Assembly: GCA_023055425.1 (NCBI GenBank)
Contig: JALGPY010000013.1
Location: forward strand, 14,545,735 to 14,609,734
Length of the DNA: 64,000 nt
Reading direction: 5' to 3'
From: Linanthus parryae
Taxonomy: Eukaryota; Streptophyta; Magnoliopsida; Ericales; Polemoniaceae
Positions 52,980 to 64,000 of this stretch are shown piece by piece (the stretch's first letter is position 1; every line of letters starts with the position of its first letter). A program made the position numbers and the translations under genes. Under the pieces are notes generated by a model, which saw nothing but the letters and a program-made list of their open reading frames with translations, did no database searches and was not told the DNA's origin.

Positions 52980-55456
52980 TGAAAGATCAGAAATTTATTT
53001 TTGGTAGTGGATGTTCCATGCACATGAGTAAAAATAAATCTTTATTCACTGAGCTTAAATAGCAATCAGAGGGAACAATCACACTTGGTGACAAAGCAAG
53101 GTGCAATATAATTGGTATAGGGAATATTGGTAATGACTCTGCATGGTCAATTTCAGATGTTTATCTAGTTGATGGTCTTAAGTATAATTTATTGATTATT
53201 TCTCAGCTTTGTGATAAAGGACATAAGGTTGTTTTTGACAAGGAGAAATGTGTGGTGTGCAAGATGAAAAATCAGTTAATTGCATACTCACTTCTCCCAT
53301 GTCAAATAATGTTTATGCTCTATGTACTGACAAAGTTGCAGGTGATATTTTAAAATGTCTCAAAGCTTTGAAGGATGACTCAAAACTTTGGCATAGAAAG
53401 CTTGGTCATATAAGCATGCACACTATGAACAAACTCATCTCAAAAGATCTGGTAAGGGGATTACCAATCCTGAAATTCAAATATGATGAGATTTGCAAGG
53501 CATCTACTCTAGGTAAACAGACCAGGATTTCATTCAAGCCAAAGAACTTTGTAAGTACTTCTAGACCTTTAGAATTGACGCACTTGGACTTGTGTGGTCC
53601 TATGACGGTTCAAACACCCAAAGGTAAGATGTATATGCTTGTTGTGGTTGATGATTATTCCATATTTACTTGGGTTATGTTTATTAGAGTTAATTCTGAA
53701 GTATTATCTGAATTTTCAAAGCTTTGTAAAGAGCTTCAAACTTTGAAAAATTTACATGTTGCATCTATTAGGAGTGATGATGGGAGGGAATTTGATCAGC
53801 TTGATTTTGATTAATTTTTGGCATAGCATGGCATGTCACACAACTTTTCTGCACCTAGAACTCCTCAGCAAAATGGTGTAGGTGAGAGGAAAAATAGGAC
53901 TCTTGAAGACCTGTCTAGAACCATGCTACTTGAAAGCAATTTTCAAAAGTATATGTGGGCAGAAGCTGTTTATACTGCCAATTATGTGCTCAATAGATGT
54001 TTGATCAGGCCTATCTTGAAGAAAACTCCTTATGAATTATTCAAAGGCAGAATGCCTACTGTTGCTTATTTTAACCCTTTTGGGTGTACTTGTTTTGTGC
54101 ATATCAATGGAAAAGATAATCTTGATAAGTTTGATGCTAGAAGTGATGAAGGTGTTTTTCTTGGTTATTCTCAAACTAGCAAAACCTATAGAGTTTACAA
54201 TAAGAGAACTAAGATTGTAGAGGAGAGTATTCATGTACTTTTTGATGAAAGTACTGATGATTCTCTGAGTGAAAGTTTTGCAGATCTCAACCTGAACAAG
54301 TATGAGGCTGATGATGACAGTGAGAAAATTAACAGAAGCAAAACTAAGCAGCAGAAACATTCAGAAGAATCTCAAGGCCTTGAACCCCCTGCTGAGCCAA
54401 AATCTCAAAGCCTTGTGACTTAGACTTACAGGAAATATGATGCTCCTTCTACTATGTCAAGAACTCAAAGCCTTGAAGGACCATACACTTGGACACCCAG
54501 AAAGAAGTTCAAATACTTATCAGATCATCATGTAGAGAACGTCATATCATATCCAACCAGTGGAATCCATACAAGAGGACAACTTAGGAATCTGCGTGCT
54601 TTCAATGATTTTGTATCACTTATTGACCCCAAGAATGCAGAAGAAGCACTAGAAGATGAAGATTGGATCATTACAATGCAGAATGAGCTGAATGAGTTTG
54701 AAAGGAACAAAGTATGGAATTCGGTTCCTAGACCAAAGAATCAATCAGTGATAGGAACAAGATGGGTGTTCAGATACAAACTTGATGAAAAAGGTAAGGT
54801 TGTGAGAAATAAAGCAAGACTGGTTGCCCAGGTATGTAATTGAGATGAAGGAATTGACTATGAGGAAACATTTTCCCCTGCTAAAAGGTTAGAAGCTATC
54901 TGAATACTTCTTGCATTTGCATCACATAATCACATAAAGCTTTTTCAAAAAATTGGATGTCAAATGTGCTTTTCTAAATGGATATTTACAAGAAGAAGTA
55001 TATGTTGCTCAGCCACCAGGTTTTGACAAAGACACCTTTCCATATCATGTTTACAAATTAGACAAAGCCTTGTATGACTTATGCAAGCTCCAAGGGCTCT
55101 GTATGACAGACTCTCTAAGTTTTTACTGGAAAAAGGTTTCAAGAGAGGACTTGTTGGCAAAACTCTTTTTATCAAGAATAATGAAAAGGATTTTTTAGTA
55201 GTACGTTGATGATATTCTATTTGGTGCTACTAATGATGCTCTTTCAAAAGATTTTGAAGTCTAATGTGTAGGGAATTTTAGATGAGCTTGATGGGACAAT
55301 GGATTTCTTTCTTGGACTTCATGTGCATCAAATGAAAAAAGAAATTTTTGTGCATCAAGGGAAATACACCAAGAACTTGTTAAATAAATATAACATGTCA
55401 CAGTCCAAGGCACTTAAGACCCCTATGAGTTCATCATTATATTTCGACAAGGATAC
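52980..55456 (+). pseudogene. Sirevirus G pol, cut by gypsy element H
   Basis: Protease near 52995 reads FGSGCSMHM; the catalytic Asp of DSG is Gly. Pre-integrase at 53385-53520 has HRKLGHISMHTMNK and CKAST, the last zinc-binding Cys being Ser. The integrase core keeps D (THLDLCGPM), D (IRSDDGREFD) and E (NGVGERKNRTLED), then GVFLGYSQTSKTYRVYNKR. The hinge (54360-54480) has three palindrome-derived words: SQGLE, SQSL and TQSLE. Reverse transcriptase contains SVIGTRWVFRYKLDEKGK and [17 protein letters not shown], and YVDDILFGATND is intact at 55203 but out of frame with its surroundings. The sequence ends mid-domain at 55456, where element H begins. RNase H and 3' parts are not in view. Confidence 0.88.
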
Positions 55457-57068
55457 TGAGACGATTCAACCACAAGTGTATGGTCGTCGTGTGTAGTAAT
55501 ATCCGGAAACCCGGGTTTATCGAACACAAAGGACTTGTCGTGATTTAATTAGTATTAAATTTTTGTGGGAAAAAAAATTGATTTTCTAATAGCTAAGAAA
55601 AATAAATAAAAACGCAACTAATTATAAAGTGAGTAAAGTGATGAGACAAATATCAGGATTTTCTCTAGGTTCACTAAGTTTCCACCGTTAATGAATTACG
55701 TTCGAAAACATAGATGATTATTTTATTTACCAAACGAGCAATAATTCTAACCGAGTTACCAACCCAACTTTCTATGCCTAGGTCAAATTACAACCGAGTT
55801 ACCAAGTTCTAATTATCCCTAAAACATATAATGACGATCATCTAATTCTACTCAACGTTCATAGTCGGTGGTTGATTTCTCTAACCTATGACTACGTGCT
55901 TAATTCAATTATTCGGGTAATTCGTTGCTTTCACTAACCAATTACCTATGATCTTCCTACTGCAACGTCTCACAATAGAAAGATAGATTTAGAGCATGAA
56001 TTAAACATAGGAAACAAGAACATCATCAATTAAGTTTAAGCAAAACGTGAATCAAACTCATAATTCGCTAAAAACGGCTTCAATCCCTAGCTACCATTGA
56101 GAAATCCCGATATCAAACTTAGCTACTTCAATTCATGATCAACAATGACAAGTTTACGTTTATCATGATAAAAAAAAAAAACGTGATGTAAGATAGAGAA
56201 GAGGGATCAAACGATGGAATCCTCTCTCTCACGACGAACACCAAGCTCCAAGTCTTCCTCAAACGTGTTGTTCCTTGTCTCCAGCAGTCTACTCTGCCTC
56301 TAGATCCTAAAAAACGTGATGTATAGGGCTAGGCACGATTTTTAATGTATTTTGGCTAAATTTGCAATTCAGCCCCTCTAGTTTGCAATTCTCGGACAGA
56401 TTTCATAAGCTGACCTTGCGCGGGCATTTTCTCCCTCATCCAGACTCCGGTTTGGGCCTATCTTATATCGCTAGAAAGACTTGGATGTCAAATTTTGAAT
56501 GGTGTAGGCCTTGATCCAAAATTGTATGTGTAACTCTAGATACATCCCGAAGAGTGCACAATGATCCAGTGAACTTTTCCATCTTTTCTTCATTTTCGCG
56601 TCGTCTTCGCCAGACCATCTCTTTCTCGTCCAGCCTTTGAGTGAGCTCCGTGACCTGCCGTTGGAAATGTATTTCAGTCTTATTTAATTTGGAATTGGTC
56701 ACTATATCAGGTCTTTTAGAAATCAAGATATCAACAAAATAGTGAAGGTTGGTCAGGTTTGCTCCTCCAAATTTGCTACTCTTCTTTCTTCTTGGCCATT
56801 CCCGAGATTTTCTCATCTTCCGAAGTTTGTTTTATGCCTCCTTGCAATCGTTTAGCTTACTTTCCTATCATGACAGCATGAACAAGCATACCAAGCGATT
56901 ATATTTGACAAACATCTAAAAATGCATAGAAACGTCGGGACTAGCAATAAATCACAACAAGCTAATTCTTTACAAGAATCGGCCTAAATTCCGTAACCTT
57001 GCATCGAATGCACAATAATGGAAATGTTTTACATACGAAAGATGACTCCAACTAAGGAGTTATAAAAT
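55457..57068 (-). mobile_element. Gypsy element H 3' LTR
   Basis: On the plus strand it starts TGAGACGATTCAACCACAAG, the complement of an LTR end, and runs to about 57068, where the G-rich polypurine tract of the minus strand (AAGTGTGGGGGTATTTTATA) lies. It matches 61699-62735 and 63845-64000. It lacks about 1.1 kb present in the right LTR between 62737 and 63845. The interrupted host is Sirevirus G pol. Confidence 0.82.
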
Positions 57069-57733
57069 ACCCCCACACTTACTATTTGCGTGTCCCGAGC
57101 AAAGTCTCATCTACTGCATTTATTGGTCAACTAGCCAACAAGACTCATACGACTCTAACATGAATCACAACACAACAATACAGAAAGATAATGCAATGCA
57201 ATGCTAGATTCGATCTTAAAACAAGTATTTAACACAACACATCCAATTTCTCTCTTTTTGGCAAGAATAGGCAATCTACCTCTCATAAACTGAAAATCAT
57301 CAAGCTTTCACTAATGCTTTTTGAAATTCACATACACGTAGTAAGAATTTGAAATAAAATTGATTCTATGCAAAAGCTCACTAAGGCGTCCACTTTCTTC
57401 CACCAATTCAAACAAAGACACAAGCACGTCCTACGCTTCATTGGGTCTAACTCAGATAAAATTTCACTATAGCCTTTTTTCGCCGAATCATTTGAGGTTT
57501 TCAGACCCTCTTAGCCTTTATTGCGTTTGAATGAAAATTATCCCGGTGCAGGGAGTCACAACTCCAGTGAAATAAGGCTTGAATCTAATTTTCCTCTCTA
57601 AGCTCAGCTTATTTGGTTCTTCTCCTTATTTGAGCACTTTCTTTTATTTTTCTTCATTTAAGCACATATCTCCTCTGTTTTTATAACCGAGAGCTGGAGA
57701 GTGTGGGCTTTTTCGGTTCACTCTTGTGACCAC
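57069..57733 (-). other. Gypsy H internal region next to the 3' LTR
   Basis: Begins with the polypurine tract and the TTTGCTCGGGACACGCAAAT word that also occurs in gypsy I at 23880. The rest is non-coding. No pol genes are present. Confidence 0.65.
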
Positions 57734-59239
57734 TGTTGATTCAAGGCTTCTAAGTGTGTTTTGGGAAGTCATCTTTTAGAGTGATTAAAGAAAAAGATTC
57801 TCTAAGTCTTCAAGGCTCCAAGGCCTTGAGATATTGATCAAAGCCTCAAAGCCTTGACAGTAACTTTCTTATGAAATGTGTTCTGACAATCTTGTGTTGC
57901 AGGTGGTCAATCTGATGTTTAAGATCTGATATTTGTTGCCAATATTCTTGTTATATGTTTCTTATATATATAACATATTGAAAATATCATAATTGGAGTG
58001 AATCAAAGAACTCTGGTGTTACAGTTGGAAAAAATGTGAAGAATGTTCAGAGCTCCAAGGCCTTGAGATATGCCTTGAGCTGCTGACAGTTTTCACAGAC
58101 ATAACTTAATTCTCTCTTGCAGGATTTGATCTTTGTTACTATAATTGTTTAAAGACTTTTGCAAGTCTTAAATTGGTTTGTGTTGGTTTATTCGATTGTT
58201 TGGTAATCAGGTTAATGACTTATTTATTTGATTCATTTTTATTTAGAAACTGAATATCCAAACAGACTTAATTTTGTTATGTATTTGGATTTTCTTTGTT
58301 GATGTGCTTTATGTTATTGCAGGTTTTTCAAATGTGCAATCTTATTACAACAAAATCGAACGGATATCTACTCAGAGCTATTTTGAATTGCAGTTAGAAA
58401 GGATGAAGATTTGCAGGAACAGAGATCCTAAAATCTCTCATTCAGTTGCTGGAAATAGATAAAAGCTAGTCTGAATTTGAAAGACATAGAGAAGCTTACA
58501 GAAAACCGAAATCAAAGGAAAAAAAGGAGAGATACATTCGTGGAATATCAGACCATCAATCCTCACAACTTCAAGCTTCAATCAAGTGCTTTCGGAAGAT
58601 CAATCATTCCAGTACTCTTGAAGAACACATCCAAACTTTCTCAGCTGATTCTTCTATTGTGTTCTTCCCTTTTTGTACTTTAATCTGCTTATCTTTTGTA
58701 TATCTTATACATCACAAAACCTAGTGGTTGGTTGTTCAAGTGAACACCAAGAGGTTATTTTTAGCTCAACAGTTAGTGGCTGATACTAGATAGGTTTGGA
58801 ACCACAAGCTGTATAGGTGTAAGGGAGTTCACTTAGGCTTGAAGATCTTGGGTTGTTTCTGTGTGAGTAATAAGAATTGTTTGCCCAATCCTGGTGGGAT
58901 TAGATCCCTCAGGCAGAGATTAGGTCCATTGGGACTGAACTCTGTAAATTGCTATGTGTTCTTTACTTTACAGTTTAGCTATTTATTCTTGCAAGTGATC
59001 TAAATCAAATTAGGGTTTACAAACTGTTTGGTACTGTTACTGGTTCAAGGCCTTGAAGTTTTCTTTTAACTTAAGAAGTTTCTGACCAGTCTTACAAAAT
59101 CTCAAGGCCTTGAGATTTCTGTCTTGTGCTTGCATCACTTAGTTAAATTTTGTATTTTAGCAAAAAATTCCCATACTCTATTCAACCCCCCCTTCTAGAG
59201 TATTTTGGTCCTATATTTAGTCTACATTACAAACTTTCA
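57734..59239 (+). mobile_element. Sirevirus solo LTR
   Basis: TGTTGATTCAAGGCTTC to ACAAACTTTCA, 1506 bp, with perfect five-base duplications ACCAC at 57729-57733 and 59240-59244. There is no internal Sirevirus sequence on either side. It shares GGAACCACAAGCTGTATAGG, GATCCCTCAGGCAGAGA and CTTCTAGAGTATTT with the G LTR. It is the product of recombination between the two LTRs of a once complete element inserted in gypsy H. Confidence 0.93.
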
Positions 59240-59244
59240 ACCAC

Positions 59245-60694
59245 CGTAAGGGATGGTGGTGTACGCCCCTCAACTTCACTTAGGCTGAGGCAACCGTACC
59301 TCATGAAACCAACTTAACACGAAGGTCCACCCCAGATCAACAAGAGACCACAAGTTTCCACTTGAAAACAGAATATTCTACTACAGTAAAACTCAATCTA
59401 ATTAGCACACTATAGGAAGCTTAGGTATACTTACATGTCATTCTTTCACAACTTCCAAAAATTCCCAGGACATCCTTAGTGAAACCTCTACACAAAATTT
59501 AAAGAATAAAAGTTTTCCTACTACGGAACTTCGTACTCAAAAGTATTCATTCACTAAGCTCTCTTCAGTTTCAAAATCTTCAATTTCCTTTTCTCAAATT
59601 TTTAAAATTTTCAATTGTTGTGGATTTTCTCATTTTTTTTTTCATTTTTCGTTTTTTTTTCATACTAACCTAACTATATATGCAAGGTTTACAGTCAAAA
59701 AAAATTTGACACGCACAATTCAACTTTCGGTGGGTAGACTCAATTATTTAAAAGTGCAAACAATATGTAAACTACTCTACCAATACAACAATATAATTAA
59801 AAACATGACATAAACCACAATAATGACTCACAATACATGTAAAAATTCCTACATGTAACTGGCTATGCAAACACATTTGGCTAGCAAACAGATAAATCAC
59901 CCCCACACTAAATGCTTCGTTGTCCCCAAACAATTAAGACATCATGCAAGATAACTCAGCAATCAAATGTGTAGGCTAAAAGATGAGATGGAGCATGAAT
60001 TATACAGAGGAAACACATGATTTTAGCTAAGAAATAAATACTCACAACCGCCTCAAGGGCGGGGTTGAAACCCACTCCAAGCAATCCCCAAGCACTAGTG
60101 GTGTCATTTTGCTCCTATATAGTCCGTGTGTACTCGCACACCGGGGTCGACTGTCTCCTCTGCTAAAATCCATGTCTGAAGAATCCCCAACTAGCAAATG
60201 CAAGCCCATGTGAAGGTCATGTGTGCCATGGCACACCGGGGTAGATTCTACAATAACCAGCTCATGTATGTGACTAGGAAAACATCATCAGTCCCTCTCT
60301 CTCTCTCTCATATCTCCGAATAAGATAACTAAATAAAACACACACACAACTGTATTAAAAACACACTCCCTAAGCTAAAGTAGAAAATACGTTGGGTTGC
60401 CTCCCAACAAGCGCCGTGTACTTTAAGGTCGACGACCCGACCCAGTTACATCAAATATGATTAAGGCGGTTTTTCTCTCCACTTTTTCTTGTTCCACCAT
60501 CGCTTTTCTTTTTGTCTCTTCTCACGTGAGCATGCATGAGATGCATATGGTGTAAAGAAATTGTAGAAGACAGCCTCAAATATTTTGTTTTCTTTCGTGC
60601 TTCCACTCCTTGATCACCGGTCTTCTTGAGAATTCATTCAACACATCATGACCCCTTATACCTTTCTTATTCTTCTTCTTCTTCTTATTCTTCT

Positions 60695-60744
<50 letters not shown>

Positions 60745-61677
60745 TTCCTCTTCCTCTTCTTCCTCTTCCAATTCTTCAAAATCAATATCATTGAGGATCA
60801 GTTATGTGGAAATAATCCCAAGTGGAACAGTAATGGCAAGGAGTGCCGTCTTGACTGTTTCCTTCCCTAGCTCTTATCTTGGAATCACAGGTGGCAATTC
60901 ATGTATTGCATAAAACTGGGATCTTTGATCTTTGTCATGTGATTCACCCAATTTTATGATCTCCAATAGATATGGATTACGCGGAGGAACTTCATGATAC
61001 ATGTCCTTGCAAACATCTCCATGAAGTAATTCCTTAGCTTCATGACTTTCTTCCTTAAAGAAAATATCTTCAGTGGTCCATAACCTTGCGATTTCCACAC
61101 TCTCCCATTAATTCCATGACTACGGAATTATGCGAGGCACAAGTTGTATAGGCTTCACAATATCATCCCAATCTGAGTCCGAATCTGAGTCTGAAACAGC
61201 CCGAGGATCTAATAATTCATGATGAATAGTATTATAGGCACTTACGTCTAGGGGTTCTTCATCTTCCTCTTCGCACTCCTAAACTAACTCAGGAATGATA
61301 GTACTTGGCCCATCGTCATTATCTGCATATGCCAATGCACTCGAAAGTTCTGCCAAATGTTGTCCCTGAAGCGGGACAGTTTCATCCATCCTATTAATCC
61401 CTTCCTCCATTCTGTCCATTTTAGCTATCATGAGCTTCAATATTTCTTTCATCTCCACATCTACTTGATTGCAACGAGGAGGGGTGTACATATCTCCATT
61501 GGAGTAGTACGGTGAATAGCCTGGAGCTTGCACATAAGAATTACACCCCCACATGATCACCAAGATACATGCACAATTAATCTCTACGAAGCTGGTGAGA
61601 TCAGAAATAAAATAAATAAACAAAACATAAAATAAAATCCCTAAAGTTAATAATTCTAATCAATTCAACCGAAGTCC
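59245..61677 (-). pseudogene. Gypsy H internal region, non-autonomous
   Basis: Read on the minus strand from the primer-binding site, an open frame (61279-61623) contains a MKEILKLMIAKMDRMEEGIN coiled-coil-like word. A second (60874-61098) contains ARLWTTEDIFFKEESHEAKE. A GAA run then precedes the post-coding motif GCGCTTGTTGGGAGGCAACC (complement of 60396-60415). A G-rich TTTAGTGTGGGGGTG word lies near 59893-59910. No gag knuckle, protease, polymerase or integrase was found. The frames may be remnants of a Tat/Athila-type accessory or gag N-terminal frame; I cannot name them. The layout parallels gypsy I. Confidence 0.5.
60668..60778. repeat. (TTC)n / (GAA)n microsatellite in gypsy H
   Basis: About 37 TTC triplets with occasional CTC, reading as an acidic or basic run on the minus strand according to frame. 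It lies within the degraded internal region. Confidence 0.95.
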
Positions 61678-61695
61678 CCGGCAACGGCACCAAAA
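61678..61695 (-). other. Primer-binding site of gypsy H (Asp tRNA)
   Basis: On the minus strand TTGGTGCCGTTGCCGGGGAC, one mismatch from the complement of the plant Asp tRNA 3' end, a few bases inside the LTR end GTGTCA. Confidence 0.85.
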
Positions 61696-61698
61696 ACT

Positions 61699-64000
61699 TG
61701 ACACGATTCAACCACAAGTGTATGGTCGTCATGTGTAGTAATATCCGAAAATCCGGGTTTATCGAACAGAAAGGACTTGTCGTGATTTAATTGTTATTAT
61801 TTACTTTGTGTGGGAAAACAATTTGAGTTTTCTAATAGCTATGAAAAATAAATAAAAACACAATTATTTAACGAATTACGTTTGAAAAATAAATAAAAAC
61901 ACAAATATCATGATTTTCTCTAGGTTCACTAATTTTCCACCGTTAACGAATTACGTTCGAAAACAAAGATGATGATTTAATTTTCCAAATGAGAAATAAT
62001 GCTAACCGAGTTACCAAGCAAGCTTTCTATGCCTATGTCAAATTACAACCGAGTTACCAAGTTCTAACTATCCCTAAAACATATAATGACGATCATCTAA
62101 TTCCACTCAACGTTCATCGTCGGTGGTTGATTTCTCTAACCTATGACTACATGCTTAATTCAATTATCCGGGTAATTCGTTTCTTTCCCAAACCAATTAC
62201 CTGTGATCTTCCTACTGCAACGTCTCACAATATCAAGATAGATTAAGAGCATGAATTAAACATAGGAAACAAGAACATCATCAATTAGGTATAAGCAAAA
62301 CGCGAATCAAACTCATAATTCGCCAAAACGGCTTCAAACCCTAGCTACCATTGAGAAATCCTGATATCAAACTTAGCTACTGCGATTCAAGATCAACAAT
62401 GACAAGTTTACGTTGATCATGATAAAAAACAATGAAAAAGATAGAGAAGAGAGATCAAACGATGGAATCCTCACTCTCATAACGAACTCCAAGCTCCAAG
62501 CCATCCTCCAACGTGTTCTTCCTTGTCTCCAGCAGCCTACTCTGCCTCTAGATCCTACAAAACGTGATGTATAGGGATGGGCATGATTTTTAATGTATTT
62601 TGGCCGAATTTGCAATTTATCCCCTCTAGTTTGCAATTCTCGGACAGATTTCATAAGCTGATCTTGCGCGGGCCTTTTCTCCCTCATCCAGACTCTGGTT
62701 TGGGCCTATCTTATATCGTTGGAAAGCCCTCAATGTCTACTTTCGATCATAGTAGTAAAATACGGGACGTAAATAAAACGTGATGCGGTACAAACGTGTA
62801 TTATACAATTTTAGATTAAAAATAAGTTAGTAAAAGTTCGGCTTAAAAATACGCGATTTAATTAATTCGATTTTTATATACGTACGTGTATAGTTCGTAT
62901 ACTGGTTATTCATTCGGAATTAAAAATACGGGTGCATTTCTTAGTATTTTAGCATATATAATGAGTTATTTGTGTCACACATTGTCATCTTTTAATATTT
63001 TTATCAAATATTTAAAAATAATTTGTGAAACATGTACTCAATTGTTTATCATTTTTAATATTTACACTATTTACTCATAACTAATTACTTATGTAAAATA
63101 TTAACATACTATTTAAGCTACTTCTTTAAAAATAAGTTACTACGCATTCCTTAATCTTAAACATGTATTATTTTAATACTTAATAATATAACACATAAGA
63201 CTCGAGATGCATGTACACACACATAAATAAATATGTTCAAAGTTTTATAATAATACTTGTAAATATTTATAACAATAAATATTTAAAAAAGAGAACTTTT
63301 GAAAGAAACCCCCCCTGCAGTATCGTCTCGCTGACACTTGGCTACACGCAGTGTTGATTACTTTCACTTTTACCGACATTGTGCACCATTTTTCAAACAT
63401 AAACCTCCATGCAGTTTCCCTTTTACCGACAGTTAGCTACCAACAATTTAGTAAAATGGTGCGCGATGTCGGTAAAAGTGAAACTGCAGGGGATTTTCTG
63501 ACAAAATCTTTACTGCTGGTAGACTAGTGTCAGCGAGACGATACTGCAAGGGGTTTTCGGTCAAAATTTCTAAAATAGATAAATATAACAAACACATTTA
63601 ATAATAACTAATAACTATAAGTTACACTATTTAGGATGATAATTTATTCATTGCAATAATGTTTTCAATAAGTTTTATTCCGAAGCATTGTACGTTAAAA
63701 CGTGAAATACGAGTATTAAATTTTTTTTCTCAAAAATTCGAGTATTTTTCCTTAGGTTCAGCAATAGTACAAAATACGTAAGTATTTTTCATTTAAGTAC
63801 GGGCAGGTATTAAACAGAAAAATTCGGAGTATTTACTAACTAGGCTTTCAAATGGCGTACGCCTTGCTCCAAAATTTTATATGTAACTCGAGATACAGCC
63901 CGAAGAGTGTACACTAGTCCAGTGAACTTTTACAGCTTTTCTTCGTTTTTTCGTCGTCTTCGCCGGACCATATCTTTATCGTCCGGCCTTTGATTGAGCT
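61699..64000 (-). mobile_element. Gypsy element H 5' LTR (runs off the window)
   Basis: Starts TGACACGATTCAACCACAAG on the plus strand and continues past the window end. Collinear with the 3' LTR to 62735 and again from 63845. The extra 1.1 kb between is AT-rich, contains a MITE-like element and no genes. Either this copy gained an insertion or the left copy lost the segment. Confidence 0.82.
63290..63571. mobile_element. MITE-like foldback element
   Basis: CTGCAGTATCGTCTCGCTGA near the left end is answered by the complement TCAGCGAGACGATACTGCA-type word near the right end. The inverted match extends outward through an AAACCCC block and TTTTGA, and inward through ACACT..CTAC. A second inverted pair inside is ACTTTTACCGACAT with ATGTCGGTAAAAGT. 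The total is about 280 bp with no coding capacity. Target duplication is unclear because the flanks are A-rich. The superfamily is not assigned. Confidence 0.7.

Noticed and set aside
56463..56816. 117-codon frame with a coiled-coil-like segment in the H left LTR
   Set aside because: The counterpart in the right LTR (63845-64000) is broken by a stop, and the position is within an LTR; no family is recognised.
1..64000. An intact, functional retrotransposon
   Set aside because: Every gag-pol has stops, frameshifts or catalytic losses (DTR and GSG in proteases, YVEG in one reverse transcriptase), and D lacks polymerase and integrase.

Overview
This window is plant nuclear DNA built almost entirely from nested LTR retrotransposons. 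The evidence is the large number of Ty1/copia and Ty3/gypsy proteins, primer-binding sites complementary to plant initiator-Met and Asp tRNAs, very long LTRs, many microsatellites and the AT-rich base composition. The host is probably a large-genome flowering plant, most likely a eudicot, but nothing here identifies the species. I see no intact host protein gene. One non-transposon island (about 4.3-8.05 kb) holds repeated structured-RNA-like units and a possible terminal exon; it is the least explained part of the window.

Layout from left to right: a gypsy LTR fragment (1-260); a copia reverse-transcriptase fragment (300-700); Sirevirus fragment A, running env-like tail, LTR with a triplicated U3, start of gag (1017-4207); the RNA-like island (4.3-8.05 kb); copia element B on the plus strand (8053-23850), split by a complete minus-strand Sirevirus J (10798-20757) that carries gag, pol and an env-like gene; gypsy element I on the plus strand (23850-28439, resuming at 48480-49004); copia element C on the minus strand (28445-48474), inserted into I with target duplication ACCCT; gypsy element D on the minus strand (28903-39033), inserted into the 3' LTR of C with target duplication TAAAG; inside C, an inverted pair of related copia LTRs (40427-41851 and 42285-43688); Sirevirus G on the plus strand (49005-55456), with tail, LTR, gag and pol; and gypsy element H on the minus strand (55457 to beyond 64000), which interrupts the reverse transcriptase of G. 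H itself contains a Sirevirus solo LTR flanked by ACCAC and a MITE-like element in its right LTR.

The nesting gives a relative history. B is older than J, I is older than C, and C is older than D. G is older than H, and H is older than the solo LTR inside it. D is the youngest: its two LTRs of about 4.05 kb are nearly identical. All the polyproteins are broken by stops, frameshifts or lost catalytic residues, except that D has a single-frame gag-protease interrupted by only one stop codon. D, H and I lack a recognisable polymerase, so if they moved they needed enzymes supplied by other elements.
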